A program made the translations under genes and the position numbers. Source: Gemmobacter fulvus (GTDB taxonomy: Bacteria > Pseudomonadota > Alphaproteobacteria > Rhodobacterales > Rhodobacteraceae). Taken from it: 64,000 nucleotides of DNA. Each line of letters begins with the position of its first letter. The stretch's first letter is position 1. The stretch covers positions 2,757,501 through 2,821,500 of the forward strand of contig NZ_CP076361.1 in assembly GCF_018798885.1 (NCBI RefSeq), read 5' to 3'. The notes beneath the pieces are model-generated. The model was not told the origin of the DNA. It was given only the letters and a program-made list of their open reading frames with translations, and did no database searches. Shown piece after piece: positions 1-8,383 of this stretch.

Positions 1-722
1 GGCTGCGCATGTCGGGCCTTGTCATGCTGCTGCCGCATGGGTTTGAAGGGCAGGGGCCGGAACACTCGTCGGCACGTCTGGAACGCTTCCTGCAAATGTC
101 GGCACATGACAACTGGATCGTTGCCAACTGCTCCACCCCGGCGAACTACTTCCACATTCTGCGCCGCCAGATCCACCGCGACTTCCGCAAGCCGCTGGTG
201 CTGATGACGCCGAAATCGCTGCTGCGCCATCCGCTCTGCGTGTCGACTGCGGCAGATTTCACCACCGGATCCAGCTTCCACCGCGTGCTGTGGGATGATG
301 CCGAGCGCGGCAACTCCAAAACCATGCTGAAGGCAGATGACCAGATCAAGCGCGTCGTGCTTTGTTCGGGCAAGGTCTATTATGACCTGCTGGCGGAACG
401 CGATGCGCGCGGGCTGGACGATGTCTATCTGCTGCGGGTGGAACAGCTGTATCCGATGCCGACCAAATCGCTGATCACCGAACTGGCGCGCTTCAAGCAG
501 GCCGAGATCATCTGGTGTCAGGAAGAGCCGAAGAACCAGGGGGCCTGGAGCTATATCGAGCCGAACCTGGAATGGGTGCTGGGTCAGGTGGGCGGGGCGA
601 CGAAACGCGCCCGTTACGCCGGGCGCAATGCCTCTGCCTCGCCGGCCACCGGCCTCGCATCGAAACATAAAGCCGAACAAGAAGCGCTCGTGAATGATGC
701 GCTGATCGCTGAAGGGAAATAA
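1..722 (+). CDS. sucA: 2-oxoglutarate dehydrogenase E1 (C-terminal part)
   Basis: The open frame runs in from the left edge, so only the last ~239 residues are present. E1 is the thiamine-diphosphate-dependent component that decarboxylates 2-oxoglutarate in the TCA cycle and passes succinyl to the E2 lipoyl arm. The visible part holds the conserved LPHGFEGQGPEHSSAR segment, then LMTPKSLLRHP and the C-terminal QEEPKNQGAWSYIEP block, all typical of SucA. The stop lies 3 bases before sucB, which supports one transcript and makes the assignment firm. The internal ATG at base 9 is not the gene start. Confidence 0.97.
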   Translation, partial: LRMSGLVMLLPHGFEGQGPEHSSARLERFLQMSAHDNWIVANCSTPANYFHILRRQIHRDFRKPLVLMTPKSLLRHPLCVSTAADFTTGSSFHRVLWDDAERGNSKTMLKADDQIKRVVLCSGKVYYDLLAERDARGLDDVYLLRVEQLYPMPTKSLITELARFKQAEIIWCQEEPKNQGAWSYIEPNLEWVLGQVGGATKRARYAGRNASASPATGLASKHKAEQEALVNDALIAEGK

Positions 723-725
723 ACC

Positions 726-1952
726 ATGAGCATCGAAGTCCGCGTCCCCGCTCTGGGCGAAAGCGTCACCGAAGCCACCATCGCCACCTGGTTCAAGAAG
801 CCGGGCGATGCCGTGACAGTTGACGAAATCCTGTGCGAGCTGGAAACCGACAAGGTCAGCCTTGACGTGCCGTCGCCTGCCGCCGGTATCCTGGGCGAGA
901 TCGTGGCGCAGGAAGGCGAAACGGTTGCCGCCAACGCGCTGCTGGCCACCATCACCGAAGGCGCTGCCGGGGCTGTGGCCGTGAAAGCGGTCGAGCCGAA
1001 AGCCGAAGCGGCCGCCGCCGTCAATTCGCCCGGTGCCGGGCCGGAAACCGTCACCGCGCGCGCCGACATCGAAGATGCCCCCGCCGCGAAAAAGGCGATG
1101 GCCGAGGCTGGTCTCAGCCGCGATGCGGTGCAGGGCACCGGTCGCGATGGCCGCGTGATGAAGGATGATGTGGCCAAAGCCGTGGCCGCTGCGGCCGCAG
1201 CCCCTGCGCCGGTGGCCGCCGCCCCCCGCGCGCCGGTTCCGGCGGATGACGCCGCCCGGGAAGAGCGTGTGAAGATGACACGCCTGCGCGCCACCATCGC
1301 CCGCCGCCTGAAGGACGCGCAGAACACCGCCGCCATGCTGACCACCTATAACGAGGTGGACATGTCGGGCATCATGGAGCTGCGCAACACCTACAAGGAC
1401 GCGTTCGAAAAGAAGCACGGCGTCAAGATGGGCTTCATGTCCTTCTTCGTGAAAGCCTGCACCCATGCGCTGAAGGAAGTGCCTGAGGTGAATGCGGAAA
1501 TCGACGGTCAGGACGTGGTTTACAAGAACTATGTCCATATGGGCGTCGCCGTCGGCACGCCGTCGGGCCTCGTCGTGCCGGTGGTGCGCGATGCCGATCA
1601 GATGGGCTTTGCCGCGATCGAGAAAAAGATTGCCGAACTGGGCCTGCGCGCCCGTGATGGCAAACTGTCGATGGCGGAAATGCAGGGCGGTTCGTTCACC
1701 ATTTCCAATGGTGGCGTCTATGGCTCGCTGATGTCTTCGCCGATCCTGAACCCGCCGCAATCGGGTATCCTCGGGATGCACAAGATCCAAGACCGCCCGG
1801 TGGTGGTGAATGGCCAGATCGTGATCCGTCCGATGATGTATCTGGCGCTGTCCTATGATCACCGCATCGTGGACGGCAAAGGCGCCGTGACCTTCCTTGT
1901 GCGCGTCAAAGAAGCGCTGGAAGACCCGCGCCGCCTGCTGATGGATCTGTAA
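726..1952 (+). CDS. sucB: dihydrolipoyllysine succinyltransferase, E2 of 2-oxoglutarate dehydrogenase
   Basis: 408 residues, normal for SucB. It moves the succinyl group from the lipoyl arm to CoA and forms the core of the complex. Residues 1-75 are a lipoyl domain with the attachment lysine K43 in [13 protein letters not shown]. An E3-binding domain lies at about 112-150 ([10 protein letters not shown]...[11 protein letters not shown]), followed by an Ala/Pro linker. The C-terminal catalytic domain ends with YDHRIVDG, giving H379 and D383. It starts 3 bases after the sucA stop, and the E3 gene lpdA follows after one small gene. Confidence 0.97.
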   Translation: MSIEVRVPALGESVTEATIATWFKKPGDAVTVDEILCELETDKVSLDVPSPAAGILGEIVAQEGETVAANALLATITEGAAGAVAVKAVEPKAEAAAAVNSPGAGPETVTARADIEDAPAAKKAMAEAGLSRDAVQGTGRDGRVMKDDVAKAVAAAAAAPAPVAAAPRAPVPADDAAREERVKMTRLRATIARRLKDAQNTAAMLTTYNEVDMSGIMELRNTYKDAFEKKHGVKMGFMSFFVKACTHALKEVPEVNAEIDGQDVVYKNYVHMGVAVGTPSGLVVPVVRDADQMGFAAIEKKIAELGLRARDGKLSMAEMQGGSFTISNGGVYGSLMSSPILNPPQSGILGMHKIQDRPVVVNGQIVIRPMMYLALSYDHRIVDGKGAVTFLVRVKEALEDPRRLLMDL

Positions 1953-2046
1953 AACTGGTGGGGGCTTCGTGTGTGCAGACACGCGCGCCAAGCCCCCATC
2001 CCGCAGGATGCGCCCGTGTTCTGCGCATCCTTATCGGAGACCGCGC

Positions 2047-2445
2047 ATGATGCCCCCCGAACTCACCGCGCTGGCGCTTGCCGGTCTGTTGCAAGCCGTG
2101 CAATTCGTGCTGTTTGCCGTGCCCGCCAATCTGGAGCTGGGCACCGGCTATACCTCTTCGGCGCGTGACAAGCCGCCGTCGCGGCAGCTTTCGACGGTCA
2201 CCGCCCGGCTGCAACGGGCGATGAACAACCATTTTGAAGGCTTGATCCTGTTCACCATCGCCGTGCTGGTGGTGGTGCTGGGCAATCAATCCTCCGGCGT
2301 GACGGTGGCCTGTGCCTGGGCCTATCTCGCCGCCCGCATCCTCTATATTCCGGCCTATGCCTATGGTCTGCGCCCTTGGCGCTCGGCCATCTGGGCGGTG
2401 GGATTTTTCGCAACCGTGGCGATGCTGATCGCCGCTTTGATCTGA
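2047..2445 (+). CDS. MAPEG family membrane protein
   Basis: 132 residues with four hydrophobic segments. It matches the MAPEG fold (membrane-associated proteins in eicosanoid and glutathione metabolism), including the RAxxNHFEGLILF motif near residues 55-66 that marks this family. The bacterial members are thought to be glutathione-linked, but the substrate cannot be told from sequence. The start is the ATG after CGGAGA; a second ATG follows at once, so the start may be 2050. It sits between sucB and lpdA on the same strand, an arrangement I recall in other Rhodobacterales, so it is probably co-transcribed. Confidence 0.85.
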   Translation: MMPPELTALALAGLLQAVQFVLFAVPANLELGTGYTSSARDKPPSRQLSTVTARLQRAMNNHFEGLILFTIAVLVVVLGNQSSGVTVACAWAYLAARILYIPAYAYGLRPWRSAIWAVGFFATVAMLIAALI

Positions 2446-2520
2446 GACGTGCTGTCAGGGGCCAGACTGCGGATGCCGCGGTGACCGCCCCCCGGGCAGC
2501 TTTTCCAAAGGATGAACTCC

Positions 2521-3909
2521 ATGGCTGAATTTGACGTGATCATCATCGGTGGTGGCCCTGGCGGCTATGTCTGCGCCATCCGCTGTGCGCAGCTTGGCCT
2601 GAAAACCGCCGTGGTCGAGGGGCGCGACGCCTTGGGCGGCACCTGCCTGAATGTGGGCTGCATCCCGTCGAAGGCCTTGCTGAACGCCACGCATCATCTG
2701 CATGAAGTGCATGAGAACTTTGAAAAAATGGGCCTGATGGGCGCGCATCCGACCGTGGATTGGGCCAAGATGCAGGCCTATAAGCAGGATGTGGTGACCG
2801 GCAATACCAAGGGCATCGAGTTCCTGTTCAAGAAGAACAAGGTGACCTGGCTGAAAGGCTGGGGCAGCATTCCGGCACCGGGGCAGGTGACCGTCGGGGA
2901 CGAAACCCATACGGCCAAGCATATCGTGATTGCCACCGGATCGGAACCGTCGAGCCTGCCGGGTGTCACGGTGGATGAAGAGGTGGTTGTCACCTCGACC
3001 GGCGCCTTGGCGCTGGGGGCGATTCCGAAAACCATGGTGGTGATCGGGGCCGGGGTGATCGGTCTGGAAATGGGCTCGGTCTATGCGCGGCTTGGCACTC
3101 AGGTGACTGTGGTGGAATATCTCGACGCCATCACCCCCGGCATGGACGGCGAAGTGGCGAAGAGCTTCCAGAAGATCCTTGCCAAACAGGGCTTCAAATT
3201 CATCCTCGGCGCGGCGGTGCAGGGCACCGAACGCAGCGCTGGCGGCGCGAAAGTGGCCTACAAGCTGCGCAAGGACGACTCGGCGCATGAGATCGAGGCC
3301 GAGGTGGTGCTGGTCGCCACCGGCCGCAAACCCTATCTGGCCGGGCTTGGGCTGGAGGCGCTTGGCGTGGCGCTGGAACCCCGCGGACAGGTCAAGACCG
3401 ACGGCCATTTCGGCACCAATGTCAAAGGGCTCTATGCCATTGGCGATGCGATCATCGGCCCGATGCTGGCGCACAAGGCCGAAGACGAGGGCATGGCGCT
3501 GGCCGAAATTCTGGCGGGCAAATCCGGCCACGTGAATTATGGCGTCATTCCGGGCGTGGTTTACACCACGCCGGAAGTGGCCTCTGTCGGGCAGACGGAA
3601 GAGCAGCTGAAAGCCGCAGGCCATGCCTACAAGGTGGGCAAGTTCCCCTTCATGGGCAATGCGCGGGCGAAAGCGGTGTTCCAGGCCGATGGTTTTGTGA
3701 AACTGCTGGCCGACAAGGCCACCGACCGTATTCTGGGCTGCCATATCATCGGGCCGGGGGCAGGGGATCTGATCCACGAAGTCTGTGTGGCGATGGAATT
3801 CGGCGCTTCGGCGCAGGATCTCGCGCTGACCTGCCACGCGCATCCGACCTATAGCGAGGCGGTGCGCGAAGCCGCCCTTGCCTGTGGCGACGGCGCGATC
3901 CACGCCTGA
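2521..3909 (+). CDS. lpdA: dihydrolipoyl dehydrogenase (E3)
   Basis: 462 residues. It reoxidises the dihydrolipoyl arms using FAD and NAD+. The N-terminal FAD fold [11 protein letters not shown] is followed by the redox-active disulfide C42/C47 in [16 protein letters not shown]. The NAD fold [12 protein letters not shown] lies mid-protein, and the His-Glu pair is H441/E446 in HAHPTYSE. I chose the ATG at 2521 over the one at 2512 because AAGGA stands 8 bases before 2521, whereas 2512 abuts it. This is the last gene of the suc cluster and is followed by a clear terminator. Confidence 0.96.
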   Translation: MAEFDVIIIGGGPGGYVCAIRCAQLGLKTAVVEGRDALGGTCLNVGCIPSKALLNATHHLHEVHENFEKMGLMGAHPTVDWAKMQAYKQDVVTGNTKGIEFLFKKNKVTWLKGWGSIPAPGQVTVGDETHTAKHIVIATGSEPSSLPGVTVDEEVVVTSTGALALGAIPKTMVVIGAGVIGLEMGSVYARLGTQVTVVEYLDAITPGMDGEVAKSFQKILAKQGFKFILGAAVQGTERSAGGAKVAYKLRKDDSAHEIEAEVVLVATGRKPYLAGLGLEALGVALEPRGQVKTDGHFGTNVKGLYAIGDAIIGPMLAHKAEDEGMALAEILAGKSGHVNYGVIPGVVYTTPEVASVGQTEEQLKAAGHAYKVGKFPFMGNARAKAVFQADGFVKLLADKATDRILGCHIIGPGAGDLIHEVCVAMEFGASAQDLALTCHAHPTYSEAVREAALACGDGAIHA

Positions 3910-3928
3910 TTGCGGCCAATCCAACGGA

Positions 3929-3965
3929 AACGCCCGGACCGATGGTCCGGGCGTTGTTGTTTTTA
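3929..3965 (+). terminator. Rho-independent terminator of the suc-lpd operon
   Basis: A 12-bp perfect stem AACGCCCGGACC / GGTCCGGGCGTT closes a 3-base loop and is followed by GTTGTTTTT. It lies 19 bases after the lpdA stop. Confidence 0.93.
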
Positions 3966-3969
3966 CCTC

Positions 3970-3992
3970 GCGGCCCGTCTGCGACAGGCCGC
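3970..3992 (+). other. small hairpin preceding the dispersed 3' element
   Basis: GCGGCC and GGCCGC pair around an 11-base loop, 9 bases before the GAGTATTT element at 4002. Two other copies of that element also have a hairpin before them. Confidence 0.45.
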
Positions 3993-4001
3993 TCAGGCGA
4001 T

Positions 4002-4024
4002 GAGTATTTTTGCAAATTGCAAGA
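4002..4024 (+). repeat. dispersed 3' element, copy A
   Basis: Reads GAGTATTT, three bases, CAAA, two bases, GCAAGA. The same 18 fixed bases recur at 39232-39254 (minus strand) and 48982-49004. It lies 92 bases after the lpdA stop, in lpdA's sense orientation, and 10 bases from the 3' end of the convergent mutase gene. Confidence 0.8.
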
Positions 4025-4033
4025 CGGGTGGGG

Positions 4034-5998
4034 TTATTCGGCGGCGACCGGCGTGGGATCGACCAGACCGACGATATCCAGCATGATGCGGTTCAGCTCG
4101 AAATCCTTCGGGGTATAGACCGCCGCCACGCCCATCTTGCGCAGTTGCGCCGCATCTTCCTCGGGGATGATGCCCCCCACCACCAGCGGCACATTGCCGA
4201 TATCGGCGGCGCGCATCCGTTCCAGCACTTCGGAAATCAGCGGCAGGTGCGAGCCGGACAGGATCGACAGACCGACGACATGCGCCTGCTGGTCGACGGC
4301 GGCAGAGACGATTTCGGTCGGGGTGAGGCGGATGCCTTCGTAATGGATGTCCATGCCGCAATCGCGGGCGCGGGCGGCGATCTGTTCGGCCCCATTGGAA
4401 TGGCCGTCCAGACCCGGTTTACCCACGAGAAACTTGAGTTGCCGCCCGAGTTTGGATGAAACGCTGGCCACTGCCTCGCGGATCGGCTCCAGCCCCTCGG
4501 TGCGGTTGGAGGGGCTGCGCGACACGCCGGTGGGCGCGCGGTATTCGCCAAAGGCGGTCCGCACCACGGCGCCCCATTCGCCGGTTGTGGCCCCGGCTTT
4601 CGCAGCGGCGATCGAGGCGGGCATGACATTCTTGCCGGTGGCCGCCGCTTGACGCAATGCCTCCAGCGCGCGTTTCACCGCCGCCTCATCGCGGCTGGCC
4701 CGCCAGTCGTTCAGGCGGGCGATCTGGTCGCGTTCGGCATCGGCATCGGCCACCATGATGGCACCATCGCCTGCGGTCAGCGGCGAGGGGGCAGCCTCGG
4801 TCCAGCGGTTCACGCCGACGACCACGGTTTCCTTCGATTCGATCTTGGCGATCCGGTCGGCATTGGCTTCGACCAGACGGCCTTTCATGTAGTCGATGGC
4901 CGCCACGGCCCCGCCCATGCTGTCGATCTGCGCCAGTTCTGCGCGGGCACCGTCTTTCAACGCCTCGACCTTGCGATCAATCGCCGGGTTGCCGTCGAAC
5001 AGATCGTCATATTCCAGCAGGTCGGTTTCATAGGCGAGGATCTGCTGCATGCGCAGCGACCATTGCTGATCCCAGGGGCGGGGCAGGCCGAGCGCCTCGT
5101 TCCAGGCGGGCAGCTGCACCGCGCGAGCGCGGGCCTTTTTCGATAGCGTGACCGCCAGCATTTCGATCAGGATGCGGTAGACGTTGTTTTCGGGCTGCTG
5201 TTCCGTCAGGCCGAGGCTATTGACCTGCACGCCATAGCGGAAGCGGCGGTATTTCGCATCCTGAACGCCATAGCGGGTCAGGCAGATTTCATCCCAGAGA
5301 TCGACAAAGGCGCGCATCTTGCACAACTCGGTCACGAAGCGGATGCCGGCATTGACGAAAAACGAGATCCTGCCGACCATATTGGGGAAATCTTCGGCAG
5401 ACACTTTCCCTTTCAGATCATCCAGCACGGCGCAGCCGGTGGCGAGCGCGAAGGCCAGTTCCTGCTCTGGCGTGGCCCCTGCCTCTTGCAGGTGATAGGA
5501 ACACACGTTCATCGGGTTCCATTTGGGCAGATGTTTCTGGGTATAGGCCGCCACATCGGTGATCATCGACAGGCTGGGTTTCGGCGGGCAGATATAGGTG
5601 CCGCGGCTGAGATATTCCTTGATCAGATCGTTCTGCACCGTGCCATTCAGCTTGGACACATCGGCGCCCTGCTCTTCGGCGACGGCGATATAAAGCGCCA
5701 GAAGCCAGGGGGCCGTGGCGTTGATCGTCATCGAGGTGTTCATCTGCTCCAGCGGAATATCCTGGAACAGGCTGCGCATATCGCCCAGATGGGCCACCGG
5801 AACGCCGACCTTGCCGACTTCGCCACGGGCGAGTTCGTGATCACTGTCATAGCCCGTCTGGGTTGGCAGATCGAAGGCAACGGAGAGGCCGGTTTGCCCT
5901 TTGGCAAGGTTGGTGCGGTACAGCGCATTGGAGGCTGTTGCCGTGGAATGGCCCGCATAGGTGCGGAACAGCCAAGGGGTATCTTTCGTCGCGGTCAT
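4034..5998 (-). CDS. ecm: ethylmalonyl-CoA mutase, coenzyme B12-dependent
   Basis: 654 residues. It converts ethylmalonyl-CoA to methylsuccinyl-CoA in the ethylmalonyl-CoA pathway of acetyl-CoA assimilation, which replaces the glyoxylate shunt in many Rhodobacterales. The N-terminal barrel shows SVAFDLPTQTGYDSD and TSMTINATAPWLLALY. The C-terminal B12 domain has DGHSNG (D531, H533, G536), the DxHxxG signature whose histidine ligates cobalt. The sequence closely resembles what I recall of the R. sphaeroides enzyme and lacks the longer N-terminus of methylmalonyl-CoA mutase. I preferred the start at 5998 (GAGG 6 bases upstream) to 6025. It is transcribed alone, convergent with lpdA. Confidence 0.94.
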   Translation of the reverse strand: MTATKDTPWLFRTYAGHSTATASNALYRTNLAKGQTGLSVAFDLPTQTGYDSDHELARGEVGKVGVPVAHLGDMRSLFQDIPLEQMNTSMTINATAPWLLALYIAVAEEQGADVSKLNGTVQNDLIKEYLSRGTYICPPKPSLSMITDVAAYTQKHLPKWNPMNVCSYHLQEAGATPEQELAFALATGCAVLDDLKGKVSAEDFPNMVGRISFFVNAGIRFVTELCKMRAFVDLWDEICLTRYGVQDAKYRRFRYGVQVNSLGLTEQQPENNVYRILIEMLAVTLSKKARARAVQLPAWNEALGLPRPWDQQWSLRMQQILAYETDLLEYDDLFDGNPAIDRKVEALKDGARAELAQIDSMGGAVAAIDYMKGRLVEANADRIAKIESKETVVVGVNRWTEAAPSPLTAGDGAIMVADADAERDQIARLNDWRASRDEAAVKRALEALRQAAATGKNVMPASIAAAKAGATTGEWGAVVRTAFGEYRAPTGVSRSPSNRTEGLEPIREAVASVSSKLGRQLKFLVGKPGLDGHSNGAEQIAARARDCGMDIHYEGIRLTPTEIVSAAVDQQAHVVGLSILSGSHLPLISEVLERMRAADIGNVPLVVGGIIPEEDAAQLRKMGVAAVYTPKDFELNRIMLDIVGLVDPTPVAAE

Positions 5999-6133
5999 GG
6001 CGGGCCTCGTGAATCGCGTCTGCAACTTTATTGCTTGAGAAACGTGATAGGGGAAAGATTATGCCAATGTCAATTCGCTGCGTTGCGGCATGGCTGCATT
6101 TACCTCTGGCGTGGCAGCGCATAGGCTTGGTGC

Positions 6134-7492
6134 ATGACAACAACGGTTGAACTTCCGCTCTGGTTGGTGGTGCTGGCTTTGGTTCTCGCGGCGATTGCCG
6201 CGTTGGAACGGGTATTGATGCCCTCGGCGCGCTGGTTCCTGCGGCGGCGGATGGAGCGGCTGCTAGGGCGGCTCAACACCCATTTGGCGCGGCCCATCCA
6301 TCCGTTTCGCCTGATGGCGCGGCAGGACCGCATCGTGCAATTGACCTATGATCCCAAGGTGTTGCAGGCGGTGATGGAGCATGCGCAAGAGACAGGCGTG
6401 CCCGAGCCGGTGGCGTTTCAGGAGGCGCGCACCTATGCGCGCGAAATCGTGCCGGGGTTTTCGGCGCTGGTCTATTTCGGCTTTGCCACCCGGGCGGCGC
6501 GCTGGCTGTCGCGGTTGCTGTATCGGGTGCGGGTCGGGCGGGTGGATACGGCCCTGGCCGGGATCGACCCCGAGGCGACGGTGATCTTCGTGATGAATCA
6601 CCGTAGCAATATGGATTATGTGCTGGTCACATGGCTGGTGGCGAACCGCTCGGCCCTGTCTTATGCGGTGGGCGAATGGGCGCGGATCTGGCCATTGTCG
6701 CGGTTGATCCGGGCGATGGGGGCCTATTTCATCCGGCGCGGCTCGCGCAATGCGCTCTATCGCCGGGTTCTGGCGCGCTATGTGCAGATCACGGCAGCCG
6801 AAGGGGTGACGCAGGCGGTGTTTCCCGAAGGCGGCCTGAGCCTTGATGGCCGGGTCGGGGCGGCCAAGATGGGGCTGCTGTCCTATATCTTGCAGGATTT
6901 CGGGCCGGATCACCGGGATGTGGTCTTTGTGCCGGTGGGCATCGGTTATGACCGCGTGCTGGAGGATCGCCTGCTGGTCGAGGCAGATCGCAAGGGCGTG
7001 CGGCGGTTCCGCGCCGGGGCCTTTGGCATTCTGGCATTTGTGACGCGCATGGCGTGGCGCAAGCTGCGGGGGCGTTTTACCGGCTTTGGGGCGGCGGCGG
7101 TGGCCTTTGGGGCGCCGCTGTCGCTGCGCGGCTGGCTGGCCACCCAGACCGGGGCCGAGCCCGAGGCGCTGGGGGCGGCGCTGATGGCGCGGGTGGCCGA
7201 GGCGGTGCCGATGCTGCCGGTGCCGCTGGTGGCGGCGGCGGTGCGGGCAGGGGCACGGGATCGCGCCGGGGTGGAGGCCTCGGTCACGGCGCTGGTGGCA
7301 CAGTTGGAGGCCAAAGGCGCGGGGGTGGAGCTTGCCGAGGGCGGGATTGCCGCCACGGTGGACGAGGGGCTTCAGGCGCTGCTGGCGCGGGGCATCCTGT
7401 TCGATCTGAATGGCCTGCGCGTTGTGTCAGGCAAGGAGTCGCTTCTGGCTTTTCAGGCTGCGGCCGTAGAACAGAGAATTCAAATTCAATAA
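6134..7492 (+). CDS. PlsC/PlsB-type glycerolipid acyltransferase
   Basis: 452 residues. An N-terminal hydrophobic segment (about 8-28) is followed by an acyltransferase domain with the catalytic HxxxxD motif in NHRSNMD (H156, D161) and the FPEGG motif at 230-234. These place it among enzymes that acylate glycerol-3-phosphate or 1-acylglycerol-3-phosphate at the membrane. It is longer than ordinary PlsC (about 240) and shorter than PlsB (about 800), with an Ala/Gly-rich C-terminal region of unknown role. It may be a glycerol-3-phosphate acyltransferase, but the substrate is not proven. No strong ribosome site precedes the ATG. Its stop codon lies inside the loop of the inverted repeat at 7478-7505. 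Confidence 0.8.
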   Translation: MTTTVELPLWLVVLALVLAAIAALERVLMPSARWFLRRRMERLLGRLNTHLARPIHPFRLMARQDRIVQLTYDPKVLQAVMEHAQETGVPEPVAFQEARTYAREIVPGFSALVYFGFATRAARWLSRLLYRVRVGRVDTALAGIDPEATVIFVMNHRSNMDYVLVTWLVANRSALSYAVGEWARIWPLSRLIRAMGAYFIRRGSRNALYRRVLARYVQITAAEGVTQAVFPEGGLSLDGRVGAAKMGLLSYILQDFGPDHRDVVFVPVGIGYDRVLEDRLLVEADRKGVRRFRAGAFGILAFVTRMAWRKLRGRFTGFGAAAVAFGAPLSLRGWLATQTGAEPEALGAALMARVAEAVPMLPVPLVAAAVRAGARDRAGVEASVTALVAQLEAKGAGVELAEGGIAATVDEGLQALLARGILFDLNGLRVVSGKESLLAFQAAAVEQRIQIQ

Positions 7493-7505
7493 GTTGAATT
7501 TGAAT
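7478..7505. promoter_or_regulatory. perfect AT-rich inverted repeat, SqrR/BigR-like operator
   Basis: ATTCAAATTCAA, loop TAAG, TTGAATTTGAAT: a 12-bp perfect inverted repeat. The inner part (7484-7499) fits ATTC-N8-GAAT, the consensus I recall for the sulfide-responsive repressor SqrR of Rhodobacter. Each arm is itself a tandem hexamer. The acyltransferase stop TAA is in the loop. The next gene, 60 bases downstream, encodes a DUF2892/YgaP-type membrane protein, a family linked to BigR/SqrR regulons. Confidence 0.6.
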
Positions 7506-7564
7506 ATGTGATGTGGTAGGCCAGTGGAAAGGCGCGGTCTGCGCCGGAATCTTCGGGGGATACC

Positions 7565-7768
7565 ATGACACTTGACCGTTCGATCTTTCTGTTTGCCGGG
7601 GTGATGGTGCTGCTGAGCGTGGCACTGACGCTGTGGGTCTCGCCCTCTTTCATGTGGCTGACCGTGTTCATCGGGGCCAATCTGATCCAGTCATCCTTCA
7701 CCGGCTTCTGCCCGGCGGCGCGGCTGTTCAAGGCGCTTGGCATCAAGGCAGGCTGCGCATTCCAATAA
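7565..7768 (+). CDS. DUF2892 (YgaP transmembrane-like) membrane protein
   Basis: 67 residues with two closely spaced membrane segments (about 6-24 and 28-48), then FTGFCPAARLFKALGIKAGC, the typical end of the DUF2892/YgaP-like membrane domain. Relatives are found fused to or beside rhodanese and sulfur-transferase proteins. The exact job is unknown. The protein here is only the membrane domain, without a rhodanese. GGGG stands before the ATG. The SqrR-like operator upstream suggests induction by sulfide or persulfide (inference). Confidence 0.8.
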   Translation: MTLDRSIFLFAGVMVLLSVALTLWVSPSFMWLTVFIGANLIQSSFTGFCPAARLFKALGIKAGCAFQ

Positions 7769-7782
7769 GAATTTGCGCCGAA

Positions 7783-7796
7783 TTGATGCAGGTCAT
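7783..7796 (+). promoter_or_regulatory. FnrL/FNR-type binding site upstream of uspA
   Basis: TTGAT-GCAG-GTCAT matches TTGAY-N4-RTCAA at 9 of 10 positions. Its centre (7789.5) is about 61.5 bases upstream of the start site expected from the -10-like TATAAC at 7839-7844, a classic position for FNR activation. No good -35 is visible, as expected for an activated promoter. Confidence 0.55.
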
Positions 7797-7838
7797 GGCG
7801 GCGAGAGAATCCTCCTGTGAAAAAATGTTGCATTAGGG

Positions 7839-7844
7839 TATAAC
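7839..7844 (+). promoter_or_regulatory. -10 element of uspA promoter
   Basis: TATAAC stands 28 bases before the uspA start codon. The 17-base-upstream hexamer is TGTGAA, a poor -35, consistent with the activator site at 7783-7796. Confidence 0.45.
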
Positions 7845-7871
7845 TCTGAAATGCAGCAAAAGGAGGCTCAG

Positions 7872-8285
7872 ATGACACACAAGATCCTTTGTACCACGGA
7901 CGGCAGCGCGCACTCAAATGTCGCTGTCGCTCAAGCCGCTGAAATCGCGTCGAAATTCGGGGCGTCTTTGTCCATCTGCGTGGTGAATATCGCCCATGGT
8001 GGCCCGAAGGGCCCGTTGATCCATCACTGGACGGCGGCAGAGGTGGCCGGGCTGCTGGATGCGGCTGTGGCGCTGGCGGCGCAGCATGGTGTTGCCGAGC
8101 CCAAGCGGGTGGACATCATCAGCCGCGAGGCCGCCACCGGGATCGTGCATTACGCCGAGGCCAATGGCTATGACCACATCGTTGTCGGCACCGGCGACAA
8201 GCGGGGCGTGTCGCGGCTGATGCTGGGCTCTGTTGCCGCCGATGTGATGGCGCGGGCGCATTGCACCGTGACCGTCGCGCGCTGA
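7872..8285 (+). CDS. universal stress protein UspA family
   Basis: 137 residues, a single Usp domain. The N-terminus ILCTTDGSAHS is the usual beta-1 strand with the nucleotide-contacting Asp. The C-terminus VVGTGDKRGVSRLMLGSVAADVM is the glycine-rich ATP-binding loop. Usp proteins are cytoplasmic stress-survival factors; no precise reaction is known. I chose 7872 because AAGGAGG lies 5 bases before it; the earlier ATG at 7851 would put that site inside the gene. An FNR-type site upstream suggests induction at low oxygen. Confidence 0.88.
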   Translation: MTHKILCTTDGSAHSNVAVAQAAEIASKFGASLSICVVNIAHGGPKGPLIHHWTAAEVAGLLDAAVALAAQHGVAEPKRVDIISREAATGIVHYAEANGYDHIVVGTGDKRGVSRLMLGSVAADVMARAHCTVTVAR

Positions 8286-8383
8286 TGCCACAGCCCCCTG
8301 TGGCGCACTGACGCGGGGTTCGGCAAAACACCTGTCTTTGCCCCTCCCTTTCCGCTACGCTGCATCGCGGCAAGAGGATTCGG

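Noticed and set aside
2455-3924. 489-residue minus-strand open frame over lpdA
   Set aside because: It is antisense to a well-conserved gene; its His/Arg/Gln-rich composition is what the complement of GC-rich coding sequence gives.
6026-6133. Possible extra gene between ecm and the acyltransferase
   Set aside because: Only short frames without ribosome sites; likely the divergent promoters.
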